Shown in pieces: positions 17,310 to 26,213 of a stretch of DNA of 64,000 bases. How positions within the stretch are numbered: position 1 is the stretch's first letter; the number at the start of each line of letters is the position of its first letter. The DNA is from Thermogutta sp039793925. GTDB lineage: Bacteria > Planctomycetota > Planctomycetia > Pirellulales > Thermoguttaceae. The stretch spans positions 1 through 64,000 of the forward strand of contig NZ_JBAMME010000376.1 of assembly GCF_039793925.1 (NCBI RefSeq), read 5' to 3'. The notes under the pieces were generated by a model. The model was not told where the DNA came from and did no database searches. It saw only the letters and a list, made by a program, of their open reading frames with translations. The translations under genes and the position numbers were made by a program.

Positions 17310-17835
17310 TCTCGTCCGAAATTTGAGTTCATTATGTTACTGTGAAATGCTCTTTCTTTGTGGGAAGGTGACACCACCCCTACACGCGAGCAGCCGCAGG
17401 TTCCAGGTTTTGCATCCGACAATGTTCAGTTTTGTGATCTAACCCCAATCTGTCATGGTTTGTTGTTGTTTCCATGCGGGGAACCTACCAGGTTTCTTGG
17501 GAGTTCGAGCTATCGTGCACGATCGAGTTGGGATCGGCTTCGCTGGCTGGCTTTGTCCACCACCAGTCATGTTCCGCATCCCGCGGGAAGCTGCCTTCAT
17601 ACCCCTATGGGCCACCGCTGTATAAAGCGTATTATATACCTTTGGCGGATAGAAGGCAGTGTTGCGGGTAGGGCGACCGCACGATTGGGCGTGTCGGTGC
17701 CGGCGAAGGAATACGCTCGTTTCCTGCGGACTTTTTGCCGGGTTGGACACTGTTTTAGCAAAGTGGCGCGATTCGTGAAAGAGCGGCAAATTCTGGTGGG
17801 CCAATTGGCCAATTTCCTTCCCAGGAGTACATCCC
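17310..17835. other. Long divergent intergenic region
   Basis: 526 bp between the metallophosphoesterase (minus) and the DUF423 gene (plus). Frames exist but none has a ribosome-binding site or recognisable product. An AT-rich patch (TATAAAGCGTATTATATAC, about 17622-17640) may include a promoter -10 element. No tRNA or structured RNA was recognised. Confidence 0.35.
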
Positions 17836-18234
17836 GTGAGTGAAAGAAGCCGTTTCTGGATTGCCTGCGGCGCGATTCTGGCAGGTCTTAGTGTGGTTTT
17901 GGCTGCGTTTGCGGATCACGTTCTCAAAGGGAATTCGGGAATAGCCGAGGTCCGGCAGTTTGAGCTGGCCGTGCGGTACCAGTTTTACCACGCCATTGCC
18001 CTCATCCTGTGCGGACTTGCCGGACTGTGCGGAAAATTCCGTGGCCTCAATGTCGTTGCAATCGGTTTTTTGTTGGGGATAGTCGGTTTTAGCGGCGGGC
18101 TTTTTCTTAGGGTGTGCCTGCCGCAGCTTCATCTTGGACCTATCATTCCGGCGGGCGCGATGCTATGGATCCTCTCCTGGCTCGGTCTGGCCGGTATAGC
18201 CGTTACCGGCAAAAATCGGCTCATTCGGTCCTGA
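17836..18234 (+). CDS. DUF423 family small membrane protein
   Basis: 132 residues, GTG start with CAGGAG 9 bases upstream. Four membrane helices with the family's opening pattern: a first helix IACGAILAGLSVVLAAFADH, then an HxL-type block, then FELAVRYQFYHAIALILCGL and FLLGIVGFSGGLFLRVC, ending in the PAGAMLWILSWLGLAG helix. The YHAIAL and AGAxLWxxxW elements are typical of the DUF423/YgdD family. No biochemical function has been established for the family. It appears monocistronic, with a 460-bp non-coding stretch before the next gene. Confidence 0.88.
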   Translation: MSERSRFWIACGAILAGLSVVLAAFADHVLKGNSGIAEVRQFELAVRYQFYHAIALILCGLAGLCGKFRGLNVVAIGFLLGIVGFSGGLFLRVCLPQLHLGPIIPAGAMLWILSWLGLAGIAVTGKNRLIRS

Positions 18235-18696
18235 GAATCAGCCCCGGGAGGCTTCGGACGCAAAATCTGGAAAGACCGAAAGTGTGTGATCGGCGGGCCA
18301 TCATAACTGGGGTGGGAAGGCAAAACGGGCTGGTTTCGGGTGTTAAATGGGGTAGAATTACCTTGGGCTTACGGATAGGAAGTTGGAACTTCACCAACAG
18401 AAAGGCATCGGATTTGCCAGAACACAAGCGTTGCCAAAGGACCGACTGCCGAATGGGCAGGCCATTGACCCGAGTGAACACGGTGCTTTTCGCATTCAGG
18501 TGATGAGACGGAACCGGAAGCACTTAGAGCATCCCCGGTGCGGGGTATATGGTTCGCTTTTCGAGCCGGGGAGGTCGTCTGAACCTCGGTTTATCGACGG
18601 CTGTCCATTGATCTGGTGGGGAATGAGTGATCGGTCCGGAGATCGGGTCGGTTGATCCATGTACCGCCTGCAGAAGCGCTGAATTGGAGGAACATT
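18235..18696. other. Intergenic region upstream of the hibernation factor gene
   Basis: 462 bp with no convincing gene. It contains a short GC-rich hairpin CCCCG-3-CGGGG at about 18533-18545 and probably a long 5' leader of the downstream gene. No promoter pair could be assigned with confidence. Confidence 0.35.
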
Positions 18697-19053
18697 ATGG
18701 AACTGCACATCCAAACCCGTCGCGTTAATCTGGATGAGGCAACGCGTGAGCTGGTGGAGCGGCGTTTCATGTTCGCTCTTGACCAGTTCGATGGGTTTGT
18801 CATGAATGTCGATGTAATTTTGGAGGACGTCAATGGCCCGCGGGGCGGGGTTGATAAATATTGCCGGGTATTGGCGTCCCTGCGTGGCGGGAAATACATC
18901 AAAATTGAAGACCAGGACGCTGATCTCATCAGTGTCGTCAACAGGGCGGCTGATCGGCTCAGCCAGGTTGTAGCCCGAGAACTCGATCGCAAGCGGGACA
19001 AAAAAGGGGCCCATTCCGCGGGAAGTTTTGCCGAGGAGGAACAGTCAGAGTGA
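18697..19053 (+). CDS. hpf: Ribosome hibernation promoting factor family protein (RaiA/HPF)
   Basis: 118 residues from the ATG at 18697, preceded by TTGGAGG; the frame opens upstream at 18652 without support. It starts MELHIQTRRVNLDEATRELV and continues with the beta-alpha-beta-beta-beta-alpha order of the ribosome-associated inhibitor family, including VNVDVILEDVNGP-type strands and RGGKYIKIEDQDADLISVV. The C-terminal 25 residues are charged and unstructured. Members bind the 30S subunit between head and body in stationary phase and block translation. It is a short type without the long HPF dimerisation domain. The next gene starts 126 bp downstream, so co-transcription is possible. Confidence 0.85.
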   Translation: MELHIQTRRVNLDEATRELVERRFMFALDQFDGFVMNVDVILEDVNGPRGGVDKYCRVLASLRGGKYIKIEDQDADLISVVNRAADRLSQVVARELDRKRDKKGAHSAGSFAEEEQSE

Positions 19054-19179
19054 CAAACCTTACCAGGTGAGCACACGGCGGTGCCAGGGGAACTGTAACG
19101 TTTCGCGTGTTTTACCTGTTGGGCCCTGTCTGCCTTTTAGCGGCGCGATATTCCAGACCAACGGCTATTGAGGGCCCAA

Positions 19180-19755
19180 ATGGTTCGCACGCAACCAGGG
19201 TTTTCGCACCTGCTGCGAGGTTCTGGAAAGAAAGGAGTTGGTTTGGGGGAAGACTTCGCGATCCGCATTGGTCGCGGGACGGTGCAATTCAGCGCCGCCC
19301 ATTTTCTGGTCTTCGGACCTGATTCAGCCGAGGCCATTCACGGTCATGACTTCACCGTGGAAGTGGTGGTGGCGGGTAACTTGCGGGAGCCGGGTTGGGT
19401 TATGGATTTTCTCGTTCTTCACCGGCTCATTCGTGAAGTTGTCGAACCGTTCGATCACAAACTTCTTCTGCCTGCCAAGAATTCGTGGCTCCGTGTGGAA
19501 ATACTGGAGCATGACGTGATTCGGGCATCGCTGGAAAAATGGACCTGGCAGTTCCCCGCCGCCAATTGTGTCCTCTTGCCGCTGTGCAACGTGACGGCGG
19601 AACTCTTGGCCCGGCACATCGGTGCGAATTTAAAGGACCGAATCGAAGCCCAGTTTCCCGAAAGCGTCGAACGCCTGGCCGTGGAAGTGTTTGAGACGCC
19701 ACACTATTCCGCACAATGGATTTATTCTCGCCAGGATGGTGAGTCGCGTTGCTGA
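19180..19755 (+). CDS. 6-pyruvoyl-tetrahydropterin synthase family enzyme, PTPS-III type
   Basis: 191 residues from the ATG at 19180 (GAGGG upstream); a TTG at 19168 is an alternative. Zinc-binding histidines appear in FSAAHFLVF and IHGHDFTVEV, the fold signature of the QueD/PTPS family. The catalytic cysteine normally four residues before HGH is absent (alanine). A glutamate stands three residues before it, giving the ExxHGH motif (EAIHGH) of PTPS-III enzymes. PTPS-III enzymes convert dihydroneopterin triphosphate to 6-hydroxymethyl-dihydropterin and replace dihydroneopterin aldolase in folate synthesis. A later histidine in DHKLLLPAKN supports the active site. The N-terminal 20 residues are an extension beyond the family. 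In planctomycetes the pterin might also feed methanopterin; that is inference. Confidence 0.82.
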   Translation: MVRTQPGFSHLLRGSGKKGVGLGEDFAIRIGRGTVQFSAAHFLVFGPDSAEAIHGHDFTVEVVVAGNLREPGWVMDFLVLHRLIREVVEPFDHKLLLPAKNSWLRVEILEHDVIRASLEKWTWQFPAANCVLLPLCNVTAELLARHIGANLKDRIEAQFPESVERLAVEVFETPHYSAQWIYSRQDGESRC

Positions 19756-19776
19756 GTCCGGTGGAGCAGCTCACTC

Positions 19777-20970
19777 TCAGATTACACGGCAGATAAAACA
19801 CTTTAGGTAGTTTGTTTCACGGCAGGTGACGCTGACGGGATGGTCAGCGCTGGCACCTCGCTGTTCGAGGATTTGAATGTCTCGCCGGGTCTGCTGGGCA
19901 ACGCCGAAAATGACGTTGAAGAAGTCTTCACGCGTCACGTATCCAGAGCAACTGCATGTGATGAGATAGCCGCCTGAGGGAATGAGCTCCACCGCCATTC
20001 GATTCAAAAAATGGTAGGCGCGAAGGGCTTCGGGAAGTTTCGCCTTTCCGGAGGCAAATTTTGGCGGATCAAGGATCACCACGTCGAATCGCTCGCCGCG
20101 TTCCCGGAGTTCCTTGAGCACTTGAAAGGCATCGCCCACCTCAAAACGGGCCCGGGGGACGGCATTATGCTCCGCGTTGGCTCGCGCGAGAATAATGGCT
20201 TTCTCGCTGCTATCGTAGCCCCAAACTTCCCTGGCCTGCCCGAGCTTCGCTGCACACAGGGCGAATCCGCCGGTATAGCAGAACATGTCCAGCACGCGTT
20301 TGTTCCGTGTCCATTGCGCCGCCACCCGCCGGTTCTCTCGCTGATCGAGATAGAAACCTGTTTTCTGACCTGTGAGAAGGTCCACACCATACTGGATTCC
20401 ATGCTCCTCAATCAGGATGGGACCATCGGGAACGGTTCCATGGACGGCGCGATCGACGGTCAAACCTTCCTGATCGCGAATTTCCGGGTCGCAGCGGTGG
20501 ACAATTCCGCGAGGCCTGATCGCCTCTTCCAGGATTTCCAGGAGTTCAGTAGATCTCTGCTCCAACCCGAGGGCATTGGTTTGAACCACGAGATACGGGC
20601 CGTATTTGTCTACAATCAGCCCGCTTAATCCATCAGCCTCGCTGAAAACCAGTCGCGCAGCTCCTTGCGTGGTGATCAAACCCAGTTCGTTGCGAACGGC
20701 CAGCGCCGTGTGGATGCGAGCACGCCAGAAATCGCGGTTCAGCGGCACCTCATGCCACGTATAAAGGCGGACGCGTATCTGGCTCCGGCTATTGTATAGG
20801 CCCCGAGCAATGAACCGCCCGTCCCGTGTGACAAGGTCAACGATTCCCCCATCGGGAGGATTGCCCTCCACGAGCTCGACCGCCGTTGCCCGGACCCACG
20901 GGTGGCGTTCCACAAACGGCCGCAAACGATCCTGCCGGACGATGACTCTCCCGGTGACCTCCGCATTCAT
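19777..20970 (-). CDS. rlmI: Class I rRNA (cytosine-C5) methyltransferase, RlmI type
   Basis: 397 residues, the usual RlmI length. An N-terminal PUA-like domain (1-75; RHPWVRATAVE, GRFIARGLYN) is followed by a linker strand block FSEADGLSGLIVDKYGPYLVVQ and a Rossmann methyltransferase domain. The cofactor motifs are VLDMFCYTGGFALCAAK, VWGYDSSEKAI, FEVGDAF and VILDPPKFA. The NPPY-like DPPK block and the catalytic cysteine in ITCSCSGYV near the C-terminus match the RlmI/K family that methylates 23S rRNA at C1962. It converges with the PTPS gene (21-bp gap) and is separated by 323 bp from the next gene on the same strand. Confidence 0.9.
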   Translation of the reverse strand: MNAEVTGRVIVRQDRLRPFVERHPWVRATAVELVEGNPPDGGIVDLVTRDGRFIARGLYNSRSQIRVRLYTWHEVPLNRDFWRARIHTALAVRNELGLITTQGAARLVFSEADGLSGLIVDKYGPYLVVQTNALGLEQRSTELLEILEEAIRPRGIVHRCDPEIRDQEGLTVDRAVHGTVPDGPILIEEHGIQYGVDLLTGQKTGFYLDQRENRRVAAQWTRNKRVLDMFCYTGGFALCAAKLGQAREVWGYDSSEKAIILARANAEHNAVPRARFEVGDAFQVLKELRERGERFDVVILDPPKFASGKAKLPEALRAYHFLNRMAVELIPSGGYLITCSCSGYVTREDFFNVIFGVAQQTRRDIQILEQRGASADHPVSVTCRETNYLKCFICRVI

Positions 20971-21293
20971 GGCCTCAATCTCGATCCTTGAGCCTGCTCA
21001 TTCCACTAATCGGATGAAATACGATTCGATTATGCCACAACTTGGACATGAAAGAAGGCCAGGAGATTAAGTGCCGGATCCGAGTTCACACTTCCAGACA
21101 TCTCCACCTCCTCCGGCGAGATTCGGATGTGCTAAGAAAACGAGGCCGGCCGATTACTCACCGAGGGAAATACGGATAGCGACAGTTGTTCAGCTACTGC
21201 GGTGACTTTTGCCTGCTTGCTGCCGCGAACACAGGTTATTCTGCCCGGCAAATGCAGAATCGGCTTTACCAAGGCCTGCAGCGGCGGCCTTTA
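20971..21293. other. Intergenic region with a hairpin
   Basis: 323 bp between the HD gene's end and the RlmI gene's start (both minus). No gene is seen. A 6-bp inverted repeat AAGGCC (21271-21276) / GGCCTT (21287-21292) lies immediately after the HD gene's stop codon but lacks a T-run on either strand, so it is at best a weak transcript-end hairpin. Confidence 0.35.
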
Positions 21294-22652
21294 TCAAGAG
21301 TCGGAAATATCGCTCTCGAATCGGTCCGTGGCGTCCACAGCTTGATGCATGAGCTCGGTCAAGGCGCCCAGCCGTTTGATCTCCCCCGCAATGGACGGGG
21401 CGGCAAAAACTCGGACTCGCTTCACGTAATGATCGAACTGCTCCTGCGCAAGGGCGCGTACAACCGGGGAGACTTCGCTCAGTGGGCGGTAAGTTCCCTC
21501 TTTGGGGAAAAAGACATCCACACGGAATTCGATTTCTTTGTGAACCGGAGGGGCATCGACCAGAATGTGGTGTGGGAGGATACGGATCCCCAATTTTTTG
21601 CTGAGGAGATCTGCCAGGTGATGTGCGCAGGCGACGAGCCAGCGATATGGTCGTCCAGCTATTCGCCGATAGACATCATTGCCATCAAAGTAGTGAAACT
21701 GGGCAATCCGCTTGTAGAGGGTTCGCACCGGTCCAAAAAGTCCCTGCAGAATGTCGGCTGTATTCGACTGTCCAGCGGATCGACGGAGGTTTTCGATGAA
21801 TTCCCATTCGCCTAACGAGAAAAGTACCTCGAGGTCAAGGCGATTCTTCAAGTCGTAAAAACTCCGCTGGAGCATTGCGGTGGCTGACCGAACGGCATGG
21901 TGCCAATAGACTTCACTGAACATCACATATCGGGCAAAAACCATTAATTCGGCGGCCGTTTTTCCTTTTTCGGTAATGGCCAGGCCGTCACCCTCTTCAT
22001 TTAGACAGAGGCTACCCACCAGCCGTTGTTGGTCAAAAAAACGGCCATAGGGAACGCCGGCGTGAAGACTGTCCCGGAAAAGATAATCCATTTTGTCCAC
22101 ATCGAGCGGACCGGAAAGAATGTTTTGTAAAAGACTTGACACGCCGTCCATGCGCCGCTTGGCGATGAGGTTCAGCACGTCGTCGGGTTGCAGGCCCCAG
22201 TCACGTTCGAGGAGCAGCGCTACCGGTTCGTCCCGCAAGAATCTGGCGACAAACGCTTCGTGGGGCGGGACGTCCGGCAGGCCGAGATCCTCGATGGCGT
22301 GACAGAATGGCCAGTGTCCCAGATCGTGAAGCAGAGCGGCCACGATGAGTTTTTCGCCCTCTTGAGGCGTCACTTGAACGCGAAACCGCTGATCGTGGGA
22401 AAGATGCTTCAGGACCAAAAGTGCGAGGCGATACACTCCCAGGCTGTGCTCGAATCGGGTGTGATTGGCGGCCGGATAAACGAGGGAGACCAGTCCCAGC
22501 TGTGTAATCCTCGCCAACCGACGGAAGGCCGCTGTATCGATCAGGCGGCGAACACGGTCGGTAATGGGAACGTCCAATTCCGGCGGAATCCGAATGAGTT
22601 GCCGCCGCGAATCAAGAGCCATCAGTTCGGGAAGTTCCTCCCAACGAATCAT
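21294..22652 (-). CDS. HD-domain phosphohydrolase (dGTPase/SAMHD1-like)
   Basis: 452 residues, ATG at 22652 with GAGGACG upstream. The HD metal site is complete: HTRFEHSLGVYRLAL supplies the first histidine (about 66-70), LLHDLGHWPFCHAIED gives the HD pair and following histidine, and later DKMDYLFRDSLHAGV contains the conserved aspartate. The order matches the dGTPase/SAMHD1 branch rather than RelA or YfbR. Members cleave deoxynucleoside triphosphates, but many members annotated only as HD phosphohydrolases have no proven substrate. The last 150 residues (with ILVDAPPVHKEIEFRVDVFF) are a C-terminal domain typical of the group. It is divergent from the TPR/ExbBD operon. Confidence 0.88.
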   Translation of the reverse strand: MIRWEELPELMALDSRRQLIRIPPELDVPITDRVRRLIDTAAFRRLARITQLGLVSLVYPAANHTRFEHSLGVYRLALLVLKHLSHDQRFRVQVTPQEGEKLIVAALLHDLGHWPFCHAIEDLGLPDVPPHEAFVARFLRDEPVALLLERDWGLQPDDVLNLIAKRRMDGVSSLLQNILSGPLDVDKMDYLFRDSLHAGVPYGRFFDQQRLVGSLCLNEEGDGLAITEKGKTAAELMVFARYVMFSEVYWHHAVRSATAMLQRSFYDLKNRLDLEVLFSLGEWEFIENLRRSAGQSNTADILQGLFGPVRTLYKRIAQFHYFDGNDVYRRIAGRPYRWLVACAHHLADLLSKKLGIRILPHHILVDAPPVHKEIEFRVDVFFPKEGTYRPLSEVSPVVRALAQEQFDHYVKRVRVFAAPSIAGEIKRLGALTELMHQAVDATDRFESDISDS

Positions 22653-23051
22653 CGTTTCGTCCTCGTCGCAAGAGACAGAAGTTCGCCCCTTTTCGAGTCG
22701 CCCTCCATGGATGAAAAGGCCCAGGAGGGGTGCGGGTCCAGGCCCAGTCTATCGTCGTAGGAACAGTCGCTGGGGAGCGAAGCCACCAAACAACTCAGGT
22801 TTCATTCTGCCATGTTTGTGGCTCAGCCGGGAGTGGTCCGGGGCATTGATTTGGGTTACGAAGATTCTGCACCCACTGCAAGTCGTTCGGGCGAAAAAAG
22901 GCAAAACCGAAGTTGGACCCCGGAATGCAATTGAGGGAGTGGCTTTTCTACTCCCACCGGATGTGGTAGTAAGAAATAGGGAGCCAGATCTGCTCTGTGT
23001 TTTGAGTGATTGAATTATCCGCCACAGGACCTGTGAACGGAGGCGGAGGAG
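22653..23051. other. Divergent intergenic region before the TPR/ExbBD operon
   Basis: 399 bp between the HD gene (minus) and the large TPR gene (plus). No gene or clear promoter is seen. The TPR gene's ribosome-binding site, GGCGGAGGAG, is at 23042-23051. Confidence 0.35.
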
Positions 23052-26000
23052 ATGTTATTGAGGAGAATCTGTCTGGCGCTTGTCATTGCCGTGGTAGTGG
23101 GTGGCAAGGCCAACGACGTATCCGGCCAAGAGTCGGACATTCACCGGCGTTTTTTAGAGGCTCTCAAGCTCCGCGGGTATTTCGACACCGCCGTGGAATA
23201 TCTTGACATGCTGGCCGGTGATCCCTCATGCCCTGCAGAACTGAAAGAAGTGATCGATTACGAAGCGGGCAAGGCTTTGCTTGGAGCGGCTCAGGCCTCC
23301 CGGGTTGCTCAGACACGCGAACAGCTCCTGGGGGCAGCCGTTGCCCGACTCAAAAAGTTTGTTCAGGAACATCCCCAGCATCCTGCGGTGCCAGAGGCGA
23401 CGGCCGAGATGGCCCAGGCCCTGATTGAGCGGGCGAAAGGACTTCTCGCCACGACAGAGGGCAAAAGCGATCAGGAGGCCGAGCCCGCACGGTTGGAAGC
23501 TCGCAAACTCATCGAACAGGCACGCCAGGAGTTCGAAGTATTCAAAAAGGCGGCCTATGATCGCGCCAAGGAATTTGAGAATAAGGTTATCGACCGGGCC
23601 AATGCGGCGCTGGTCAAGGAGCGGGATGAAGCTCGAGCAACGTATTTGAAGTCGTTGATTTATTCGGTCGGGGCCCTCTACCAACTAGCGCAAACTTATC
23701 CGGCGTCCAGCAAAGAGCGGAGTGATCTTCTCAAACAGGCGGCTGCCGAGTACGAGAAGATCTTCAGTAAATATCAAAACTACGCGGCGGGAATTTATGC
23801 ACGATTCTACGAAGGTATCTGCTATCAGGAGTTGGGCCAGGATATGGAGGCCGCCGACATCTTCAAGGAGACGTTAACCGTGCCCGGTGATTCGCCCGAG
23901 GTGCAGCGTCTCCACACGGAAGCTCTGGCGCGCCTCATTCAGATTTATCGGAAGAACAACAGTCACCAGGCCGCGGTGGACGCTGCCGTTCAATGGGAAG
24001 AGTCGGTGCGTGCGGATGTCCGTGATTCGGAGTGGGGCCTCAACCTGATGTATGAAGCGGCGCTTTCAGCACTGCAACTGGCCCAGGCAGCAGATAAGGC
24101 GAAAGACGCACGATCAGCGCAGCAGTACCGCGCGACCGCCCGACGTTTCCTGGAAATCGTCTCCCGGGCCCCCGGCACCCACCGATTGGACGCTCAGGCA
24201 AAGCTCGCCCAGCTCTCCGGCGCTCAGGAGGATTTAAGTGTCCAGGAGGTTCAGACGTACGCTGATGCGAAGACCCGGGGTGAGCTGGCCTGGGGACGTT
24301 TCCTGGGATTGATGGCCCAGCTTCAAAAAGGAGAAGGGGATCCCAAGCAGCTTCGCGACGAAGCGACGAAAGCGAGGGATGCGGCCATCAGCTTTTACCG
24401 AAAAGCACTCGCTCTTTACAAAAATCAACCTCTCGAAGAAGTAAACCTGATGCGATTTCAAATGGTTTTTCTGCTCTGGGATGCCGGGCGCTATGAGGAT
24501 GCAGCGGTTCTGGGAGAATTTCTCGCCCGCCGCTATCCACAAAGTGCTGGTTCCCAAAAGGCCGCGGAAATTGCGGTCAAAGCGTTGCGGAATCTCTTCA
24601 TCGAGGCGCGGAAGAACGGACAGCCGGCAGATGCCGAGTTGAGCCAAATGCAGTCCCTGACCGAGTACGTGTTGACCCAATGGCCGGACCAACCGGAATC
24701 TGGAGAATGCATGCTGACATTGCTGGAGAGCTTCCTGGATCTCGACCAGCTTGAAGGGGCCAAGGCGTTTTTAAATCGACTTCCTGAGAGTTCGCCCAGT
24801 CGTGCGCGGGCGGAATTGCGGATCGGTCAGGTTTTGTGGACGCAATACGCGAAGGCGGCAACGTCTCGTGAGGAGGGATCGGCTCAGGAGGAAACACAAA
24901 GCTTGGTTGCGGAAGCTCAGAAATATCTCGAGCAGGGTGTCCAGCGGATTCGCTCCAGTACGCAGGGAGTGACGGTTGATTACTTCCTAGAATACTCGGT
25001 GTGGCTTTTGTCGCAGCTTTATGTCAATACCGGGCGGACGGATGATGCCATTAAACTTCTGGAAGATCCCGCAATTGGTCCACTCGCTCTGATGCGCACG
25101 AACCATAGCTCAGTGAGTCTACCGAAATTTAAGGAAGAAATCCTCAAAACGGCCCTGCGAGCGTACGTGGGAGCTCAAAATTTGGATAAGGCGTTTCAGA
25201 TTCGTGATGAGCTGGAAAAGTTGGTGGCAGGGAGCAATGATGCCGAGGCCACACGGCGTTTGACACTCGTCTATGTGGGTCTGGGTCGGCAACTGGAGGA
25301 ACAATTGACCCGGCTTCGCAATGAAGGAAAAAGCGAAGAAGTCGATAAAGTGTTGAAAGGTTTCACCGCGTTTCTGGAAGCCATTCAAGAGCGATCCGAA
25401 AGCGTCGATTTTCGGGCTCTCAACTGGGTCGCAGAAACATTTCTCGGTCTGGCGAAAGGGCTAGACCCAGGAGGCCCTAATCTCCCGGAACAGGCTAAGG
25501 AATACTACACGAGAGCGATGCGAACTTACCTGGAACTGATCGATAAATGCCAGAAAGATCCGCAGTTTGGCCCCCCGGAGGCCACGATCGCTCTTAAGGT
25601 GAGACTGGCCAGCGCACTCCGGGGTCTTCGTCTGTTCGATAAGGCGCTGGCCATCATCATCAACGTTATTGATAAGGAGGGAAAAGAGAATCGATTGGAC
25701 GCCCAGATTGAGGCTGCCCAAATCTATCAGGAATGGGCCGAGCAGCCCGGTAAGGAAGAGTATTACGAGTACGCCATCCGGGGTGGATATGAGAAGAATG
25801 GGCGGTTTCTCATCTGGGGATGGGGGGGAATCGCACGCCGGGTGGCGGTCAATTACACAAAGTATCAGGACATCTTCCATCAAGCCCGATATAATCTCGC
25901 TCTGTGCCGATTCAAGTTGGCGCAGAAACAGACAGGACCCAAACGTCAGGAGCTCCTCAACCAGGCCATACTCGACATCCAGCGTACTTACCTGCTGTAT

Positions 26001-26138
26001 CCCGAGATGGGCGGGAAAGAATGGTATACCCGATACGATAAACTGGCCCGGACGATCCAGCAAATGTTGGGACAAAAAAACCCCCAGGGATTGCGAGCAT
26101 TTGAAGGTCCGGCCCAGGCGAGGTCTACTGCGTCCTGA
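23052..26138 (+). CDS. Large exported tetratricopeptide-repeat protein
   Basis: 1028 residues with a signal peptide (hydrophobic 6-20, small residues before QES). The mature protein is helical with repeated Ala/Tyr/Leu-rich pairs typical of TPR, for example AVEYLDMLAGDPSCPAEL, AAAEYEKIFSKYQNYAAGIY, AVDAAVQWEE and DAAVLGEFLARRYPQSAG. A charged coiled region (about 120-200) precedes the repeats. No enzyme domain is seen. It is the first gene of an operon with a second TPR protein (76 bp downstream), an ExbB-like channel and two ExbD-like proteins. This suggests it is the periplasmic effector or scaffold driven by the proton-powered channel. The cargo or target is unknown. Confidence 0.8.
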   Translation: MLLRRICLALVIAVVVGGKANDVSGQESDIHRRFLEALKLRGYFDTAVEYLDMLAGDPSCPAELKEVIDYEAGKALLGAAQASRVAQTREQLLGAAVARLKKFVQEHPQHPAVPEATAEMAQALIERAKGLLATTEGKSDQEAEPARLEARKLIEQARQEFEVFKKAAYDRAKEFENKVIDRANAALVKERDEARATYLKSLIYSVGALYQLAQTYPASSKERSDLLKQAAAEYEKIFSKYQNYAAGIYARFYEGICYQELGQDMEAADIFKETLTVPGDSPEVQRLHTEALARLIQIYRKNNSHQAAVDAAVQWEESVRADVRDSEWGLNLMYEAALSALQLAQAADKAKDARSAQQYRATARRFLEIVSRAPGTHRLDAQAKLAQLSGAQEDLSVQEVQTYADAKTRGELAWGRFLGLMAQLQKGEGDPKQLRDEATKARDAAISFYRKALALYKNQPLEEVNLMRFQMVFLLWDAGRYEDAAVLGEFLARRYPQSAGSQKAAEIAVKALRNLFIEARKNGQPADAELSQMQSLTEYVLTQWPDQPESGECMLTLLESFLDLDQLEGAKAFLNRLPESSPSRARAELRIGQVLWTQYAKAATSREEGSAQEETQSLVAEAQKYLEQGVQRIRSSTQGVTVDYFLEYSVWLLSQLYVNTGRTDDAIKLLEDPAIGPLALMRTNHSSVSLPKFKEEILKTALRAYVGAQNLDKAFQIRDELEKLVAGSNDAEATRRLTLVYVGLGRQLEEQLTRLRNEGKSEEVDKVLKGFTAFLEAIQERSESVDFRALNWVAETFLGLAKGLDPGGPNLPEQAKEYYTRAMRTYLELIDKCQKDPQFGPPEATIALKVRLASALRGLRLFDKALAIIINVIDKEGKENRLDAQIEAAQIYQEWAEQPGKEEYYEYAIRGGYEKNGRFLIWGWGGIARRVAVNYTKYQDIFHQARYNLALCRFKLAQKQTGPKRQELLNQAILDIQRTYLLYPEMGGKEWYTRYDKLARTIQQMLGQKNPQGLRAFEGPAQARSTAS

Positions 26139-26213
26139 GCAACCAGTCCCAAACTCAATGCGGAAGCCAGCACAAACACCGATATAGCTGTGAGTATTGA
26201 GGAGTGTTCCGCC

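Noticed and set aside
17358..17843. 161-codon frame in the intergenic region before DUF423
   Set aside because: No ribosome-binding site, no recognisable protein, and it runs into the start of DUF423 in another frame.
21186..21815. 209-codon plus-strand frame
   Set aside because: It lies over the HD phosphohydrolase on the other strand, which has complete motifs.
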